Shown here one piece after another: positions 45,627 through 57,102 of a stretch of DNA of 60,000 nt (position 1 is its first letter; each line of letters starts with the position of its first letter). The notes beneath the pieces are model-generated. The model saw only the letters and a program-made list of their open reading frames with translations. It was not told where the DNA came from and ran no database searches. Both the position numbers and the translations under genes were made by a program. The stretch spans positions 121,493,543-121,553,542 of the forward strand of contig CM043960.1 of NCBI GenBank assembly GCA_014529385.2, read 5' to 3'. This DNA is from Adiantum capillus-veneris (Eukaryota; Streptophyta; Polypodiopsida; Polypodiales; Pteridaceae).

Positions 45627-45638
45627 GCTATGATACCA
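45627..45638 (-). other. Element E primer binding site (mutated)
   Basis: The minus strand reads TGGTATCATAGC, one base different from the initiator tRNA-Met site in A1 (TGGTATCAGAGC). It lies one base inside the right LTR. Confidence 0.88.
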
Positions 45639-45639
45639 A

Positions 45640-47212
45640 TGTAATGGAATTGGCCTATTTAATTTGAGAGTAGCGGAAATTAATGAGAGTACTTTTGAGA
45701 AATGACTTTGTGAGCATAGCAAGTGAACATAATTGAAGATAGCAACATAATCATAACAATTAGTTAACTTGGCATGAACAATACTTTTGCAAGAGAGAGA
45801 ATTTAGAGAACATGACAACAATTGAGGACCGGATTTAGGTGGAGCTGGTCCCACCCTCCAATAGGCATTTGTATTATGATTTCTCCCATTAAGAGATACT
45901 TGTTACAATACAATCTTTGTGTTCCTTGTGACCTAGGTGATGCAATGAAGATGGAAAGCTTCATGCATCACAAACATAACATAAACTTGAAGAAAGCTTT
46001 AACTATCCCAAGCCTCACTCCCAAGACCTCAAACACCTTCGAAGGTGGAGAGAAGCAGGGAATGAGGGTAGGGAAGAGGAAGAAGAAACATTTCGTAGGA
46101 GAAAGAATTAGTTTCTCACTTATCATAACTCTTGTTGCTAGCATACATAATAGCATAGTAATGAAGAAGAAGGAGATGGCAAGCTTAAGCATTGAAGCAT
46201 GGCTCTTGTTTGGATTTGCACTCCATATCCAAGAGTGTTGGTGTAGGCTCTCAACCTCTACTTGCTTGGAGAAGGAGAGGGAGCTCTTGCACTTTGCATA
46301 GCACACAATGAGAGTGTTTGTGAGTGTGTGTGGGTGAGTATACCCCCTAAGCAACCCCCCTCCTTGCTAGGTCGACCCCCTCTTCTAGCTCATCATTGAA
46401 GCTCATTGGCTCATGCCAAGCCTAGCCAATCACAAGCTTGAGCCATTTCCAGCAATAGGTGTAGTCTTGGGACAAGTGCCCCCCTTTCCCCTTTGAGAGA
46501 GAGGACTTGATAAATGCAAAAACAATTTGATAATTGTTGTAAATTACCATTGGACCCCTTTTAATCCTAGCCAATAGAGTTCAAGCACCTCATGGAGGTA
46601 ACATGGGTAGGGCTTGACATGTGTCCCTGTTGCCTCTTTAATCTTGGGCTTTCCTTGAGAGTGTGTGTGTGTGTGTGTGTGTTCTCTCTCTAGCCCCTAA
46701 GAAAAGGGCTCACCCTCCTCTTTGTAGGGATCTTTTTGACCTTTGGTGCTCAAGCACCTTAGTCATCAAGCATGACTAAGCTCTTGGACTAGGGGTGTTC
46801 CCACAAGCATCTCAGGCAAGCATGTCAAAGCACCTCAAGCACCTTAATCATGCAGCAGGTCAAGTACCTCAAGCACCTTAATCAAGCACCTCAAGCACGA
46901 CAAGGACCTCGAGCTTGGGCTGGGTTCCCACCTCAAGCTCAGACCTAGCTTACCTAAGGTCAAAGGACTTTTACACACATTATTGGAGGTCTTCAATGAA
47001 TCTAACCCTAAGGTCTTATGCTCCATTGGTTAGCCTTGCTCTTTGACAGACCATCTCTCATTTGGGCCCCTTTACTATTGGCCCCATGTTGAGATAGATC
47101 TATAAGAACATATCTATATCTTAACACTTGTTCTTGTTCATTCTCCCACATTAAGTGATCAATTTAATATGAGAAAATCATTTGGGTTAGTTAGATATTA
47201 GATTTTATGACA
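45640..47212 (-). repeat. Element E 5' LTR
   Basis: This is a complete 1,573-bp family-A LTR ending TTTTATGACA before the second CATTC. It carries the TG microsatellite near 46660-46681. Confidence 0.95.
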
Positions 47213-47217
47213 CATTC

Positions 47218-47785
47218 TGTGGCAAACGCTGTTTTGTGTTGATCCTCTATTGCAATTGCCAGTTGGTTGTGTCCTGAAAGGAATAAGCCCGTTTTCCGGC
47301 CACCCTCTCAAGTACATGTTCTGTGATTGGCAAGGGATAATTGTCCCTTATGGTCGCTGCAGTTACCTTTTTGAGGTTTACACACACTCACAGTTTTCCG
47401 TTCTTCTTGGGGACTACCGCAATGGGTGACACCCAATATGTATGTTCGATTTCATAGATGAATTCAGCATCCATCAGCTTGTCAATCTCCTCTTTGATTC
47501 GTTTAGCAAATGTGTCATTATATGTATAAGGACGCTGTTTGCTAGGTTTGGCATCTGATTTCAAAGGAATGTATGTTGACATATCGATGGATCAACTCCT
47601 TTGAGGTCTTTGTAGGACCATGGAAACACATCTTTATACTTCTTGAGAAGTTCTTCAGGATCTAAATCGGTTGCGATATAGACCGGCTGAGGCTTCTCAC
47701 TTGGTTCAGCGAGGTCTATCCTTTTTGCATTTTCTAGCCCATCGTAAGATTCCTGGTTTGTTCTTTCCCTGACTGGTGGTTTCAT
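47218..47785 (-). pseudogene. Element C reverse transcriptase, N-terminal part
   Basis: Motifs in order: YKDVFPWSYKDLKGVDP near 47600-47660, then YTYNDTFAKRIKEEIDKL and SPIAVVPKKNGKL near 47390-47550, and after a stop NYPLPITEHVLERVAGK near 47290-47345. This is the fingers and early palm of an OTA-type RT. It is interrupted by element E at 47213. There is a frameshift near 47575 and a stop after NGKL. Confidence 0.88.
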
Positions 47786-47800
47786 GACGATTTTTCTGTC

Positions 47801-48606
47801 CTAGATGGTGAATTTTCGATAGTGTGATGGTACATTCATGTTTCTTTTTTCTGACCCCTTACCATCACTATCTCCCTCAGTAGTCCATACCTCTCGTAAA
47901 GAACGTTTTAGTTCTTGGTATTTCTGTTTATGCTCCAGTTTGGTCCACTCTTGGTCTTTCGTTGTTTCTTTTTTTGATTTTTGAGTTTTTTGTGATTTTG
48001 TTTCTGTTTTAGCTTTCCGTACTTGTCTTATTTCCTCTCGCGTTCCTTCCCTTTGAACTTCTGAGAATCTTCTTGATATTTGATCTTTTACACAATCCTC
48101 TACTTTTACAATCATTAGATAGTGAGTTTTATCTTTTATCCTGGGCAGCAGGTTTTCTCTCATTTTGTTTTCTGCTCGTTTTCTCCTATAGCGTTCTTGG
48201 CATCTAGGGTGCTGATTGGCAAAATCATAAAATCTGATATTCCCTGTTTTCTCCCCACGCTCGCTTGAGTTGTCTGAACACTCGTTATCTGCATCGTTAT
48301 TTACCTCCAAATTCTCCGAGGAGTTATAAAACTCTTCTTGTTCTGGTGGTTCTACAAACTCATCATTTCCTGGTATAATGCTTACCATGTACTAGGGTAG
48401 CACATCATAGTCACCTTATCGCAAGATTTTGTTGTTGGACTATCTGTAATGGTACAGACATCCAATGTTGCTAGTATATGTTCCCATTCCAGAGGTTCTA
48501 AGGCATCTTCAAGAAAAGGTTCCGGAATATAATCCTTGTCCTCAATCGCTCTTTCTAAGACGCGTTCCTCTCTTTTTAAGCTCCCACAATGTGAAGCTCT
48601 GCACAT
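47801..48606 (-). pseudogene. Element C protease-RT linker
   Basis: Two overlapping frames (48606-48382 and 48388-47801) encode a hydrophilic linker rich in Glu and Lys, including a Lys/Glu/Arg run near 47930-48080. I recognise no domain. It sits between the gag-side protease and RT and is probably part of the same polyprotein. Lesions are a frameshift near 48390 and a stop near 47800. Confidence 0.6.
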
Positions 48607-48642
48607 CCATAGCTCTTTTTGTTTCCCTAACCATGCTTGGAG

Positions 48643-49161
48643 TTATGACCCTGCTAATGTAGCTGAATCAAACTCTTCCACTGGTGTCTGGTTCACATCC
48701 TTGTAACTATGGTCTTTTAGGTGTATTTTGGTTGTTATCTCGCCATGTCTGAGGTATATGTGGTCATAACTCCAATCCTGGACCATCTTTAATTGTCGCA
48801 TGAATGGTCTTCCCAAGATGATCTCGTAATTTGTCTTTTTGTCGAAATCGATTATTGCAAATGTATGCTCATACTCAATTCTGCACGAGGTGACAATTAC
48901 TTTTTCTAAGAGTCCTAGAGGCTTCTCCATGAACCCATCTGCCAATTGCAATTTCATTCTAGTAGCTCTCAAAGCTGGTTTTCCCCATTTTTTCCAGATT
49001 TCCTTGGTGACAATAGCGGCTCCTGCTCCACTGTCAAGAATAGCTTTAGAAACTTCTCCTTGGAATTCTACTGGTAGCGTGGTGTTTCCATCTTCTCCCT
49101 CGCAATACTCTCCAACCTTGTTTAAAGGTACTGGCCTAGTGTTTAGTTGAGGCCTGTCCAA
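48643..49161 (-). pseudogene. Element C first protease (gag-pol position)
   Basis: This is a retropepsin-type aspartic protease. KAILDSGAGAAIVTKEIW has D-S-G at residues 43-45 of the open stretch, and IILGRPFMRQL lies near 114-124. Both hallmarks are intact. The fold region lacks stops, but flanking frames are broken at about 49165 and 48640. The position between gag and RT is the usual one, so this is the expected polyprotein-processing enzyme. Confidence 0.9.
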
Positions 49162-49176
49162 TTCTCTGATCCCTTC

Positions 49177-52100
49177 CTAAAGCTTCGAGGTGGGGTCTTT
49201 CACTCCAAATTTTTCTAGGCATTTGCCTACTGTGGTCCACATGTTTGGTCGTAACCTTAGGAGTTCGGCTAATGTCATTGTGCATGCCACCGGGGTGGAA
49301 AATAACTCAATCAACCCTTGTGAATCCATCACTCTGTTAGAAGAAAGTCTTTGAGATGGGATTTCTCTCACCTCAGACTTGGCTTCATACTCTCCTAGGT
49401 TATAGGGTAGAGTTTTCAGCGAGTCTGGTTGGCTGTGCCCCGAACTAATTGATCCCTGGTCTCCCCCTTGTGAATGTATATCAAAGTTTATTTGTGATCT
49501 TGCCTCAAATTCTTCAATAGGAGGTAAGATCTCATTCTCCTCTTCTCTCGTGCTATTCATGACATTGTGGTAACTCACCCTATTAGCTTCGTTGGCCTCA
49601 CGGATTTGCTTCCACAGATCATCTAGACCGTTACAATCCTTACCCATTTCTACCAATATTTTAGGTTGGAACTCGTCACTTGCCTTATCTGTCGTATTTG
49701 GCACTATGACAGACTCTCCCCTAGACTCATAAGCATTCGCGAGTCTTTCCTTCGTTTCTACTTGTTCCTCTAAAGTTGGTTTGATAGGGATTGGAGCTGG
49801 TACTTCATGCCAATTTGCAGGTTTACCAAGCGGGTTTTCTATCAAAGATTGAGCTGTTTCAATCATCTTTCTACACATTTCCAACCTCTGTTTTTCTATT
49901 TCAACATATGGATAAGTCATCCATCTTTGCTCTTGGGTTTGGTTCTTTTTGAGTCTGGCTTCATAAGCTTTTAGAAGTGCATCTAACTGCTCATTTACCT
50001 TGTCCGCCAGTACTAATCCTCCTGATCCTGCACTTTTGGGTTCTGCTATTTCCTTGGGTGCTATGGCTGCCGCAGTGTGTGAGCTTAGGCTAGCTAGATC
50101 CTCTAACCGCTCTAATCTATCCTTTGTGTGTTTTAACTCTTCGGATAGAGCCGTTTGCTCTCATTCTTTCTTGGATTTCATACGCGCCTTTCTAGCTTTC
50201 CAAGTGATTCTTGGATTTTTCGTTTCTGAACTTGGGGCATCGGTTTTTGGCTCTTCAATTATGGGTTCGTTCGTCATTCTTTGAGCTTGGGATCGTGTCA
50301 TTGCTTGAATAGGTATGATTGTCTCGTTTTTTGACACTCCACTGGAAGGCACTGCTTCCAGTATGTTCAAGGTAGTTTTTGCTCCTTTGCTCGGGTTCTT
50401 AGGGCAATCAGGAATCAAATGAGTAACTCCACACTCCGTGCAATATGTGTTGACTCTAATGATTTCATCATGAGGACAGTCTCTTAGCCAATGGTCTCTA
50501 CCACACTTGTAGCAGGGTCCTTTAGGCTGTGGAGGTGCTCCTTGAGCTCCTCTTTGTTGGTATGCATGTCTCTGCCTGCCCATGCCTCCGTTGGCTATGA
50601 ACAAAAATGTTCGTTCATCCAAGCTATATCTTCCTTCTCCTGCTGCCTGCGCAGCTGTTGGTGGTCCTGCACCTCCCATCATGCTCCATGGTTCTGGTGT
50701 TGAGGGTTCTTCCGGTGGATAATAGACAGGATTTGCAGCATATCCATTGGGATCTTCGTAATATGCATGCATAGGCACCAAAGACTTCTCTTCTGATTCG
50801 GTTACGGGTGGTGTGTATCTTATGCCGATTGGTCGTAATCCTGATAGGGGTGGTTGTTGCCCCAACACTGGTTGTGGTCTTTCTACACCTACAGGTCCTG
50901 GTAGGTTGCCTGCTTGATACCTAGGCATCAGTGGAATTTGAGCAGAAGCTACCTGAGCTTGGGGAGCATAAGGTCTCTCTCTCAAATATCCTTTGTTATA
51001 ATAACATTCCTCCGTCCCATGGTTTGTCCATTTTTGTTCAATAGCACACAACTTGGGCTGTTTAGCCTGGGGTTTGGCGTACAAGTTAATATTTTTTATT
51101 ACTTCATTTACAAGCTGCTCTTGGTTTATAGCTACTTCTCCTTTCGGTGCTGTCTTAGAAGACTTGATTCCGCTTTGTTGGGAGAATGGATCATCATCGA
51201 GATCCTTGAATTCACCCTCTTTGTAAACCGCACAATTTTCTACAAGGTAAAGAGCCTCCTTAGTTAACGCATTCAACGTCGTGCTCCTCTTCATATGTAA
51301 GTCCTTCTGGAGATCTGCATTCCTTAGTCCTTGGATAAACATAAGCATAAGTTTGGACTGAGTTGGCAGTTCTTCCACAGGGAAAAACTTAACATATCTT
51401 TTTAGTCTTTCTGTTTGAATTTATGGATTTGTGAGACTGTATTATGAGCTATCCCCCTTTGTGAGAATTCCTCGATAAACTCGTCAAACACCTCCTCCAT
51501 AGACTCAAAATCTCTACGCTCCACAGAGTCAAACCAAGTAGCAGCGTTATCCTCTAGGGTTAGTCCAAACCCTACAAATTGGGTAGGGAAGTCTAACACC
51601 TCTTCAGCTCTAATTACACGCACAAAGGCTGCTACATGATCTCTCGGATCTTTGTTTCCCGTGTATTTCTTGTTTATCCATTTTTTCACTTGAGAAGGTC
51701 TAATTCTATGATGGTCTACAAATCTCATCATTGGATCTCCTCGTCCTAATCGATATACTTCCTCTAGTCTTCTGTAGTAGGCTAGTTCCTCTCCCAATGG
51801 TGCTCCTAATCCATAATTTCTAACAGTTCTTGCCAGAGATGGTTCATCTCTCCGAACTCGTTCTATGGGTGGTTTTCCAAGCTCTATTGACCCTTGAGTC
51901 TTTGGCTTACTCTCTCCTTGATACCATGAATAGAGTGGTGGTTCTTGTAAATCCCTTAGCCCTCGTGCGGCTTGATAACCATCTCGATTTCGGTCTTGTT
52001 CCAATGTTGCACTCTGTCGAAGCCATGCCTGCAATGATGGTTGAGTTGCTGGTTGGTTTTGGTGTTGAGTGTCTGCGGTCAGGTAGAATGTGAGGTCGCG

Positions 52101-52990
52101 TCGTACTCCTCTGAAAAGGGACTTTTTGACTTGCTAGGGGTGTAGGTGGCTCTTGGCACTTCATTGGGGGCATATGTTGATGCTCCTGGAACGATTTCCT
52201 TTTCTACCTCCTCTGGGAGAATACGTTGGTATTCTCGCCCGTACCTATCAACAAAAACGATATCCTTCCCCATAGCAATTTCATAAGAGAATAAGTAAAT
52301 AACGTTATCTTTGCTTAACTCGTTTGGGTATGGTTCTTTGCAACAAAAGTAGGAGACTATTCCTTCGCTCTCATGCTTGTAAATTCCCACATTCTCATTA
52401 TAAGTTGAAACCCTGGTTGTTTTCTTATCATACATAAAAATCGCTCCAGGTCGATCAATGTTTGGAGGTGGTTCTTGAGTTTCTGAAACCATTTTCCCTT
52501 TTGCCACGTTATCTCCATATCTATTGTAATCCTCAGGGTTACTAACTATTAGATAGTGGTTCCCCTTTTCGTCTCAGAATCTATCTCCATCATCATAGAC
52601 TTGAATTATCTCCAGTCTCTGAGCTAGCCTTTCTTCAATACAAATAAACTTGCATCCTCGATAGTCAGAATAAACTAGGGCTCCCCTCGAGTTTGTTCCT
52701 TCTAAGAAGATCACAGTGAACTTGGAATCATTCAAAGGATTTAGGGAGGTGCTTCCTCCTGGCATTGGTCCGTCATAGGTGAAACCTACTGGCTATTGAC
52801 TACCCATCATGAAGAAGGATTTGCCTAATGAAGTGTCAGTATCACTACCCTCCTCAATAATCGGTGCTAGTGGATCTAGCCTTGCCTGAGTTACACTCTC
52901 CTCGGTGGACACTAAGCTACCTTGGTCACCTGTCACCTTTTGGTCTCTAAAAATGTATCTTTCTAATCTTAAATTCATCAAACTTAGCAA
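49177..52990 (-). pseudogene. Element C long gag
   Basis: An unusually long gag region of about 1,270 codons spans several frames. The N-terminal part (52990-52079, starting MLSLMNLRLERY, with a TGA near 52573 and a short break near 52795) is acidic and unlike other gags. The core (52034-51402, then 51378-50161) contains WFDSVERRDFESMEEVFDEF and FIQGLRNADLQKDL. Two knuckles of spacing CX2CX3HX4C follow (CYKCGRDHWLRDC and CTECGVTHLIPDC) near 50415-50520. The last part (50160-49177) is a coiled-coil-like, Glu-rich segment leading to protease. Breaks lie near 52050, 51390, 50160 and 49175. Confidence 0.85.
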
Positions 52991-53402
52991 TGCAATTTAT
53001 TACAAATCCAACCACTCACCTCGCAAAGGATCAGTTTCCGCACAACTTCTTGCTTTGCTACTGAATATACCTGTACACAAGCGTTTAATTTCGGCAACCA
53101 ATCGAATCAAAGCATTTAACCGCTAGAGGTGATTTTAGTAATGATTGGTATAACTGGAGAGTTAACCTCAACCACTACTGTATTTTATACACTTCTAATG
53201 TTCTGGATTAGGTCTGCTAATCTGGAACTGTACTTCCCTCGGATGTTGGTCAATTTACCTGTAAAGTCTTAATTCTGTCTTTGCTCCATCTAAAGGTTAA
53301 ACAAGATCCAAATTCACTTCTGAAAGAAGTTCTAGTACCCTTAAGCAAAATGGAACCTCACTGTATAAGCTCAGTCAAATTTTCTCTTCACTAAGCCCCA
53401 GT
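52991..53402. other. Element C leader, gag-proximal part
   Basis: This is non-coding sequence between the gag start and the nearest palindrome. Stops occur in all minus frames. I see nothing further that I can support. Confidence 0.4.
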
Positions 53403-54264
53403 AGACATCCTACGCGTAGGATGTCTCCTACTCTATTTTGCTTGGATTTTTGCACTATGGATTCCGATGTGTCGAGTCCACAACTGTTTTTACTTTTTGA
53501 TTTGGACACCTATAAGCTGGTCAATGGATCAAAAATCTGTTACGACAGCTTGTTGTTGGTCTGATCAGTCAAATCAACTCCAATTTGGACCAAAATTGAC
53601 TAGGAGGCTTGCCTCCGGCTATACAACACCCTGCTATGCCTACAGTCAGTATCTCGCTTCAATTTCTTACTTTGGACATTCTACGCGTAACATGTCTTTT
53701 TTCTCAGAATGGCTTCAAATGCAAAGCATAGACTCTCCTTGAGATGCTGATCACTTTGGTATGCTCAAAATTAGGTTTGGAGTGCAAAATCACACAGATG
53801 ACATCCTACGCGTAGGATGTCTTTTTGGTCTGTTTGACCCCAGACTTGACTCATAGCTTCCCCATGATGTCAGCAACCCAGTGGTATGCTTAGGTTTTGG
53901 TTTGGATTTTAGAAGTCCCCAATTTTAGCTGTTCTAGCCTTTTTCAGTCAAAAGTGCTAAAGTCTTCTTAGAACCCAATTTTCTCACCCAAATGAGATGA
54001 AACCTCTCTCAGTCACTCAATATATCATACAGATCATGCTCATGTAGTCATCCCATGGTTTTGGTCTTAAAATAATTCCTTGGCACAATTTGGGTAGGAT
54101 GTTTGGAAATTTCAGTATATCTGGCCTTATCTTGTCAAGATATGGTCAAATTTCCACTTTCCAGGTGAAAATAGGGTAAAACCTACCTTCTGGACACATT
54201 GGTCAACTCAAAATTCCAAAATTCCCACCAGATAGCCTGTAGACATCCTACGCGTAGTATGTCT
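53403..54264. repeat. Leader array of four 24-bp palindromes
   Basis: These are the same palindromes as at 32218-33096, starting at 53403 (perfect), 53674 (degenerate, four mismatches), 53799 (one base changed at the edge) and 54241 (one mismatch, GTAGTATG, the same variant as the copy at 32218). Spacings are 271, 125 and 442 bp, not the regular 285. A related motif GTAGGATGTTTGG occurs at about 54096. The array lies between the primer site and gag. Confidence 0.88.
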
Positions 54265-54767
54265 GCTGGCTTAAAATTACTTTTTTTCCTGACAGAAATG
54301 CTCCTGATGCTTAGCAGCTCTATCAGAAACACTCACAGTAACTTCTGGACTTCACTTCAGCTTTCAAACACACTTTCGTGTCTTTTACAACCTTGTGATG
54401 AATCTAATAAGCAAGTATACATGCATGAAGTGCTCTAGATCCTGAATCATGATGTCCTACTTACTCTACTCCTACTCCTCATGTGAAATGGTGATTATGG
54501 TGTTTCGGTTGCTTCCTGGCCTCTCTGGACTCTCAAGCTCTCCTCTCATCGCTTCTACCACTCAAACTCTTACTCTCTACACCACAACTTAACAAAAAAC
54601 CACCTAAGTCGAAAGATCTAGGCTAGACACACGCTCCCTAGACTCCCTCTAAGACCTAGAGTGTCCTCCACCCTTTGATCCTATCTAAATGTAAAACGAG
54701 ACTCTTGGGAAGCCAAAGAATCCCTATCCTCAAGGACTAGTCTCGATCACCTACCTAAGGTTTTCAT
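54265..54767. other. Element C leader, PBS-proximal part
   Basis: This is non-coding leader rich in CT on the plus strand (GA-rich in the element's sense). I see no ORF or repeat I can support. Confidence 0.4.
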
Positions 54768-54784
54768 CCCCGACAGTGGCGCCA
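54768..54784 (-). other. Element C primer binding site
   Basis: The minus strand reads TGGCGCCACTGTCGGGG one base inside the right LTR. The TGGCGCC start and GGGG end resemble primer sites of Tat/Athila-type elements. I have not assigned the tRNA. Confidence 0.85.
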
Positions 54785-54785
54785 A

Positions 54786-55694
54786 TGTTGGACGGATACG
54801 CCTCGACGAACTTTAGCATAGCGAGAACTCACCTAACAAGATTTGTCAGCTAAGGACGAAGCTCGACCTGCCGCAGGCGCATTGAAGCAAGCATAGGGTG
54901 TCAATCTACACTCGACCAACTCCTAACTAATTCCTAGAGAGGTCTCTACCCAATGTCTAAGCTACAGCCTTCAGGAGTGCATAAGAGGAAACTTCCTACA
55001 ACGCTTTCTAGAGTCGAACATCCATCAAACAATCTCGAAACGCCACAGAACTTGAAGGAGACCCTACTAACACCAATAGGTCGCTCTCCCTAAGGTCTAT
55101 GAACCAAAACCCCAACCCAAAACACCCGGTGCATAATCACGTAGGATGTCTGGCCGAAATTTGTAGGTCGTCGTTTCCAAAATCTAAAGTGCCTAATGTG
55201 TAGCTCTACTCATTGCGAACGCGTGGATATGCTGCAATGCAAAATCGGACAACATATGCTCACCGAATCACCAGATGAAGCTCGTAGATGGAGCTCGCAA
55301 AACCAGACCATATGCACGCAATGTAGGTATTGGCACATAGCTCTCGTCGGGGGCAACACGCTGCACTTCTCCGCACTCGATTCCGACCATCGGTGCACGC
55401 GTAGCGTCAAGATGAAGCTCTCACTCTCTCTCGTACACAGTACGCTCACTCACAGACTTCAAACTTTTTTAAAATGTCAAAAGGTTTTTCATTAAGGTCA
55501 ACTCTCAAACCCTAATGTTTCAATTTAACCATCTACTCAATCTAAGTGTCAAAACTGGGATACAATCTGGAAACTTCTGTAAGCCCCAATATTTACAAAG
55601 GTGAAATGTCCGGTTTTCTCAATAAATGAATAATTACAAAAAATAATAAGCTGCCGAGAAATCATTTTCCGTAGGGTGTGTCCCGCTTCTAACA
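54786..55694 (-). repeat. Element C 5' LTR
   Basis: This is an intact 909-bp LTR, TGTTGGACGG...CTTCTAACA. Relative to the left LTR it has lost about 20 bp near 55500 (AATAAGTGGTATAAATACC is present at 28340). That stretch contains a TATAAATA-like box, so one LTR has lost a possible promoter element or the other gained it. The half-palindrome ACGTAGGATGTCT is at 55139-55151. Confidence 0.93.
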
Positions 55695-56650
55695 GGAGCT
55701 TAAAAGAACAGAAGTACTATAGAGGCAACAGACAAATATAAGTACCAAAACTGCAGGTTAGGGCATATGAAGTAACTTCAAGTCCCTCCCAAGAAACAAG
55801 GCCCACAAGGTATCAACCTCGACAATATCCTAGGATACCTAAGAAGCAAGTATACAACAAAACAACATTGAAAGATGCTAAAGTCAACCACAACTCTCAA
55901 GAAAATACAGAACAGAGATGGATGTCAAAGGATCTTCCTCTTAAACAAGGATTCTACACAGGGTATACAAAGGTTTGGTTACCAGTCAACCACAAGCCAA
56001 CTGCAACTACACTAGACCTACATGAATATCTTAAGAGCTCAACAAGACCTAGAGCTCAACAAATTCAACAAAGGAGATACAAAGGTCATTAAGAGATTTG
56101 GATTCCTAAGTCTTCCAATGCTCCTAGTCAAAAGCCAGATGCCTACAGCCAACAAAGGCCTACACAACATCCAAAGACTTCTTACAACAGGCTTAATTGT
56201 AGAATCAAACAGATAAAGGAGTCTTCACAGTCAAAGAAAGACAACCCAACACACGCGAGTGCAAATTCAAAGATGATGAAACAGGTATGGAAGAATAAAA
56301 CTTCAATGCCAACTTAGTCCTTCACTAATCCTGTTTTTGAGCATTCAAGCTTACTTTTACCTGAAGAAATGTCTTTAGTAAGCACAAGAATGTAAAAAGT
56401 CAAGTCGTTAGGGTGCAAAAAACACTCTTTGACATAGTCAGAGTCGGATTGTTGAGCCATAAAATGAGCAAAGCATTAGTCCCAAAGCTTCAAGTCATAT
56501 TAAACTATATGCTAAGAGTTGTAGTTATTAGGCTTATGCTCAAGCTAGAAGAGTTGAGCATATCTAAGTCGTACTCCTCATGCTGGATGAGATGAACATA
56601 AGAGTCAAAGTCTATTAACTTACAATTAGTGGAGTGTTGTAGAGTCCAAC
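55695..56650 (+). mobile_element. F: right part of the interrupted old element
   Basis: This begins with the GGAGC target duplication and continues the plus-strand frame that ends at 21429. Frames 55868-56092 and 56022-56216 encode basic, Gln/Lys/Pro-rich peptides (for example TGYTKVWLPVNHKPT). No RT, integrase or LTR can be seen. The right boundary is a guess, where the plus-strand coding bias fades. Confidence 0.5.
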
Positions 56651-57102
56651 ACTCATGCACAGTGCACAGTAAGATGAGATCATATATCCTCAACAACAAA
56701 AACCATTCTTAAAGGGGTGCCAGCTTGCAAAGCCATGTCATATGCTTTTATAGCTACAACCATCTTTTTGAAGAACCCCTCAAAATCCTTCTTGCACAAC
56801 ATAATGTTTCCCATGCATTTCTGTGTATGCATAAATAAGATGTCCCACCATTGGACAAATGCATTAGACACTCTTTTTTTCTTCCACCGATGCACCTTGA
56901 GTGGACTATAATAGGCAAACCAATGTTCCATCATGCTACCCTTTTATATTTGCTGCCTTTTTAATTCCATATCTATCAGCAAATAATCCCTTCAGTACTT
57001 TATTAATATTCCCTTCATTGTGGCTTAGCTCCTCCATAGGCCGAGAAGCTCACCTCATAGAGTTAACCATTCATGTTGCCATGATTAGCACTTAACAAGA
57101 GT
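56651..57102 (-). other. Unassigned segment with an 84-codon minus ORF
   Basis: An 84-codon ORF at 56680-56934 on the minus strand encodes a Trp/Lys-rich peptide (WFAYYSPLKVHRWKKKR, VQWWDILFMHTQK). It has no family I recognise and could be a gag or host-gene fragment, or chance. The rest of the segment to the family-A boundary near 57103 shows nothing further. Confidence 0.35.

Larger units (their letters stand above)
41345..47212 (-). mobile_element. Element E: internally deleted family-A chromovirus
   Basis: This is a second copy of the A1 family, inserted within element C's RT gene with target duplication CATTC (41340-41344 and 47213-47217). Removing it rejoins the RT frame of C (AFATE-type block to YAYRVMPFG). 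It keeps gag, the protease and the first part of RT. The end of the left LTR and everything from chromodomain to mid-RT are deleted. The two LTRs share diagnostic variants absent from A1, which confirms one insertion. Confidence 0.95.
21430..55694 (-). mobile_element. Element C: giant Tat/Athila-like LTR retrotransposon
   Basis: The ends TGTTGGACGG...CTTCTAACA are shared by both LTRs, and the element is flanked by 5-bp target duplications GGAGC (21425-21429 and 55695-55699). The PBS (TGGCGCCACTGTCGGGG on the minus strand, 54768-54784) and PPT (28556-28568) show right-to-left transcription. Excluding nested elements D and E it is about 22 kb. The YMDD-type RT, DSGAG protease and CX2CX3HX4C knuckles fit the Tat/Athila (OTA) branch rather than chromoviruses. 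Extra domains and palindrome arrays are described separately. Confidence 0.93.
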
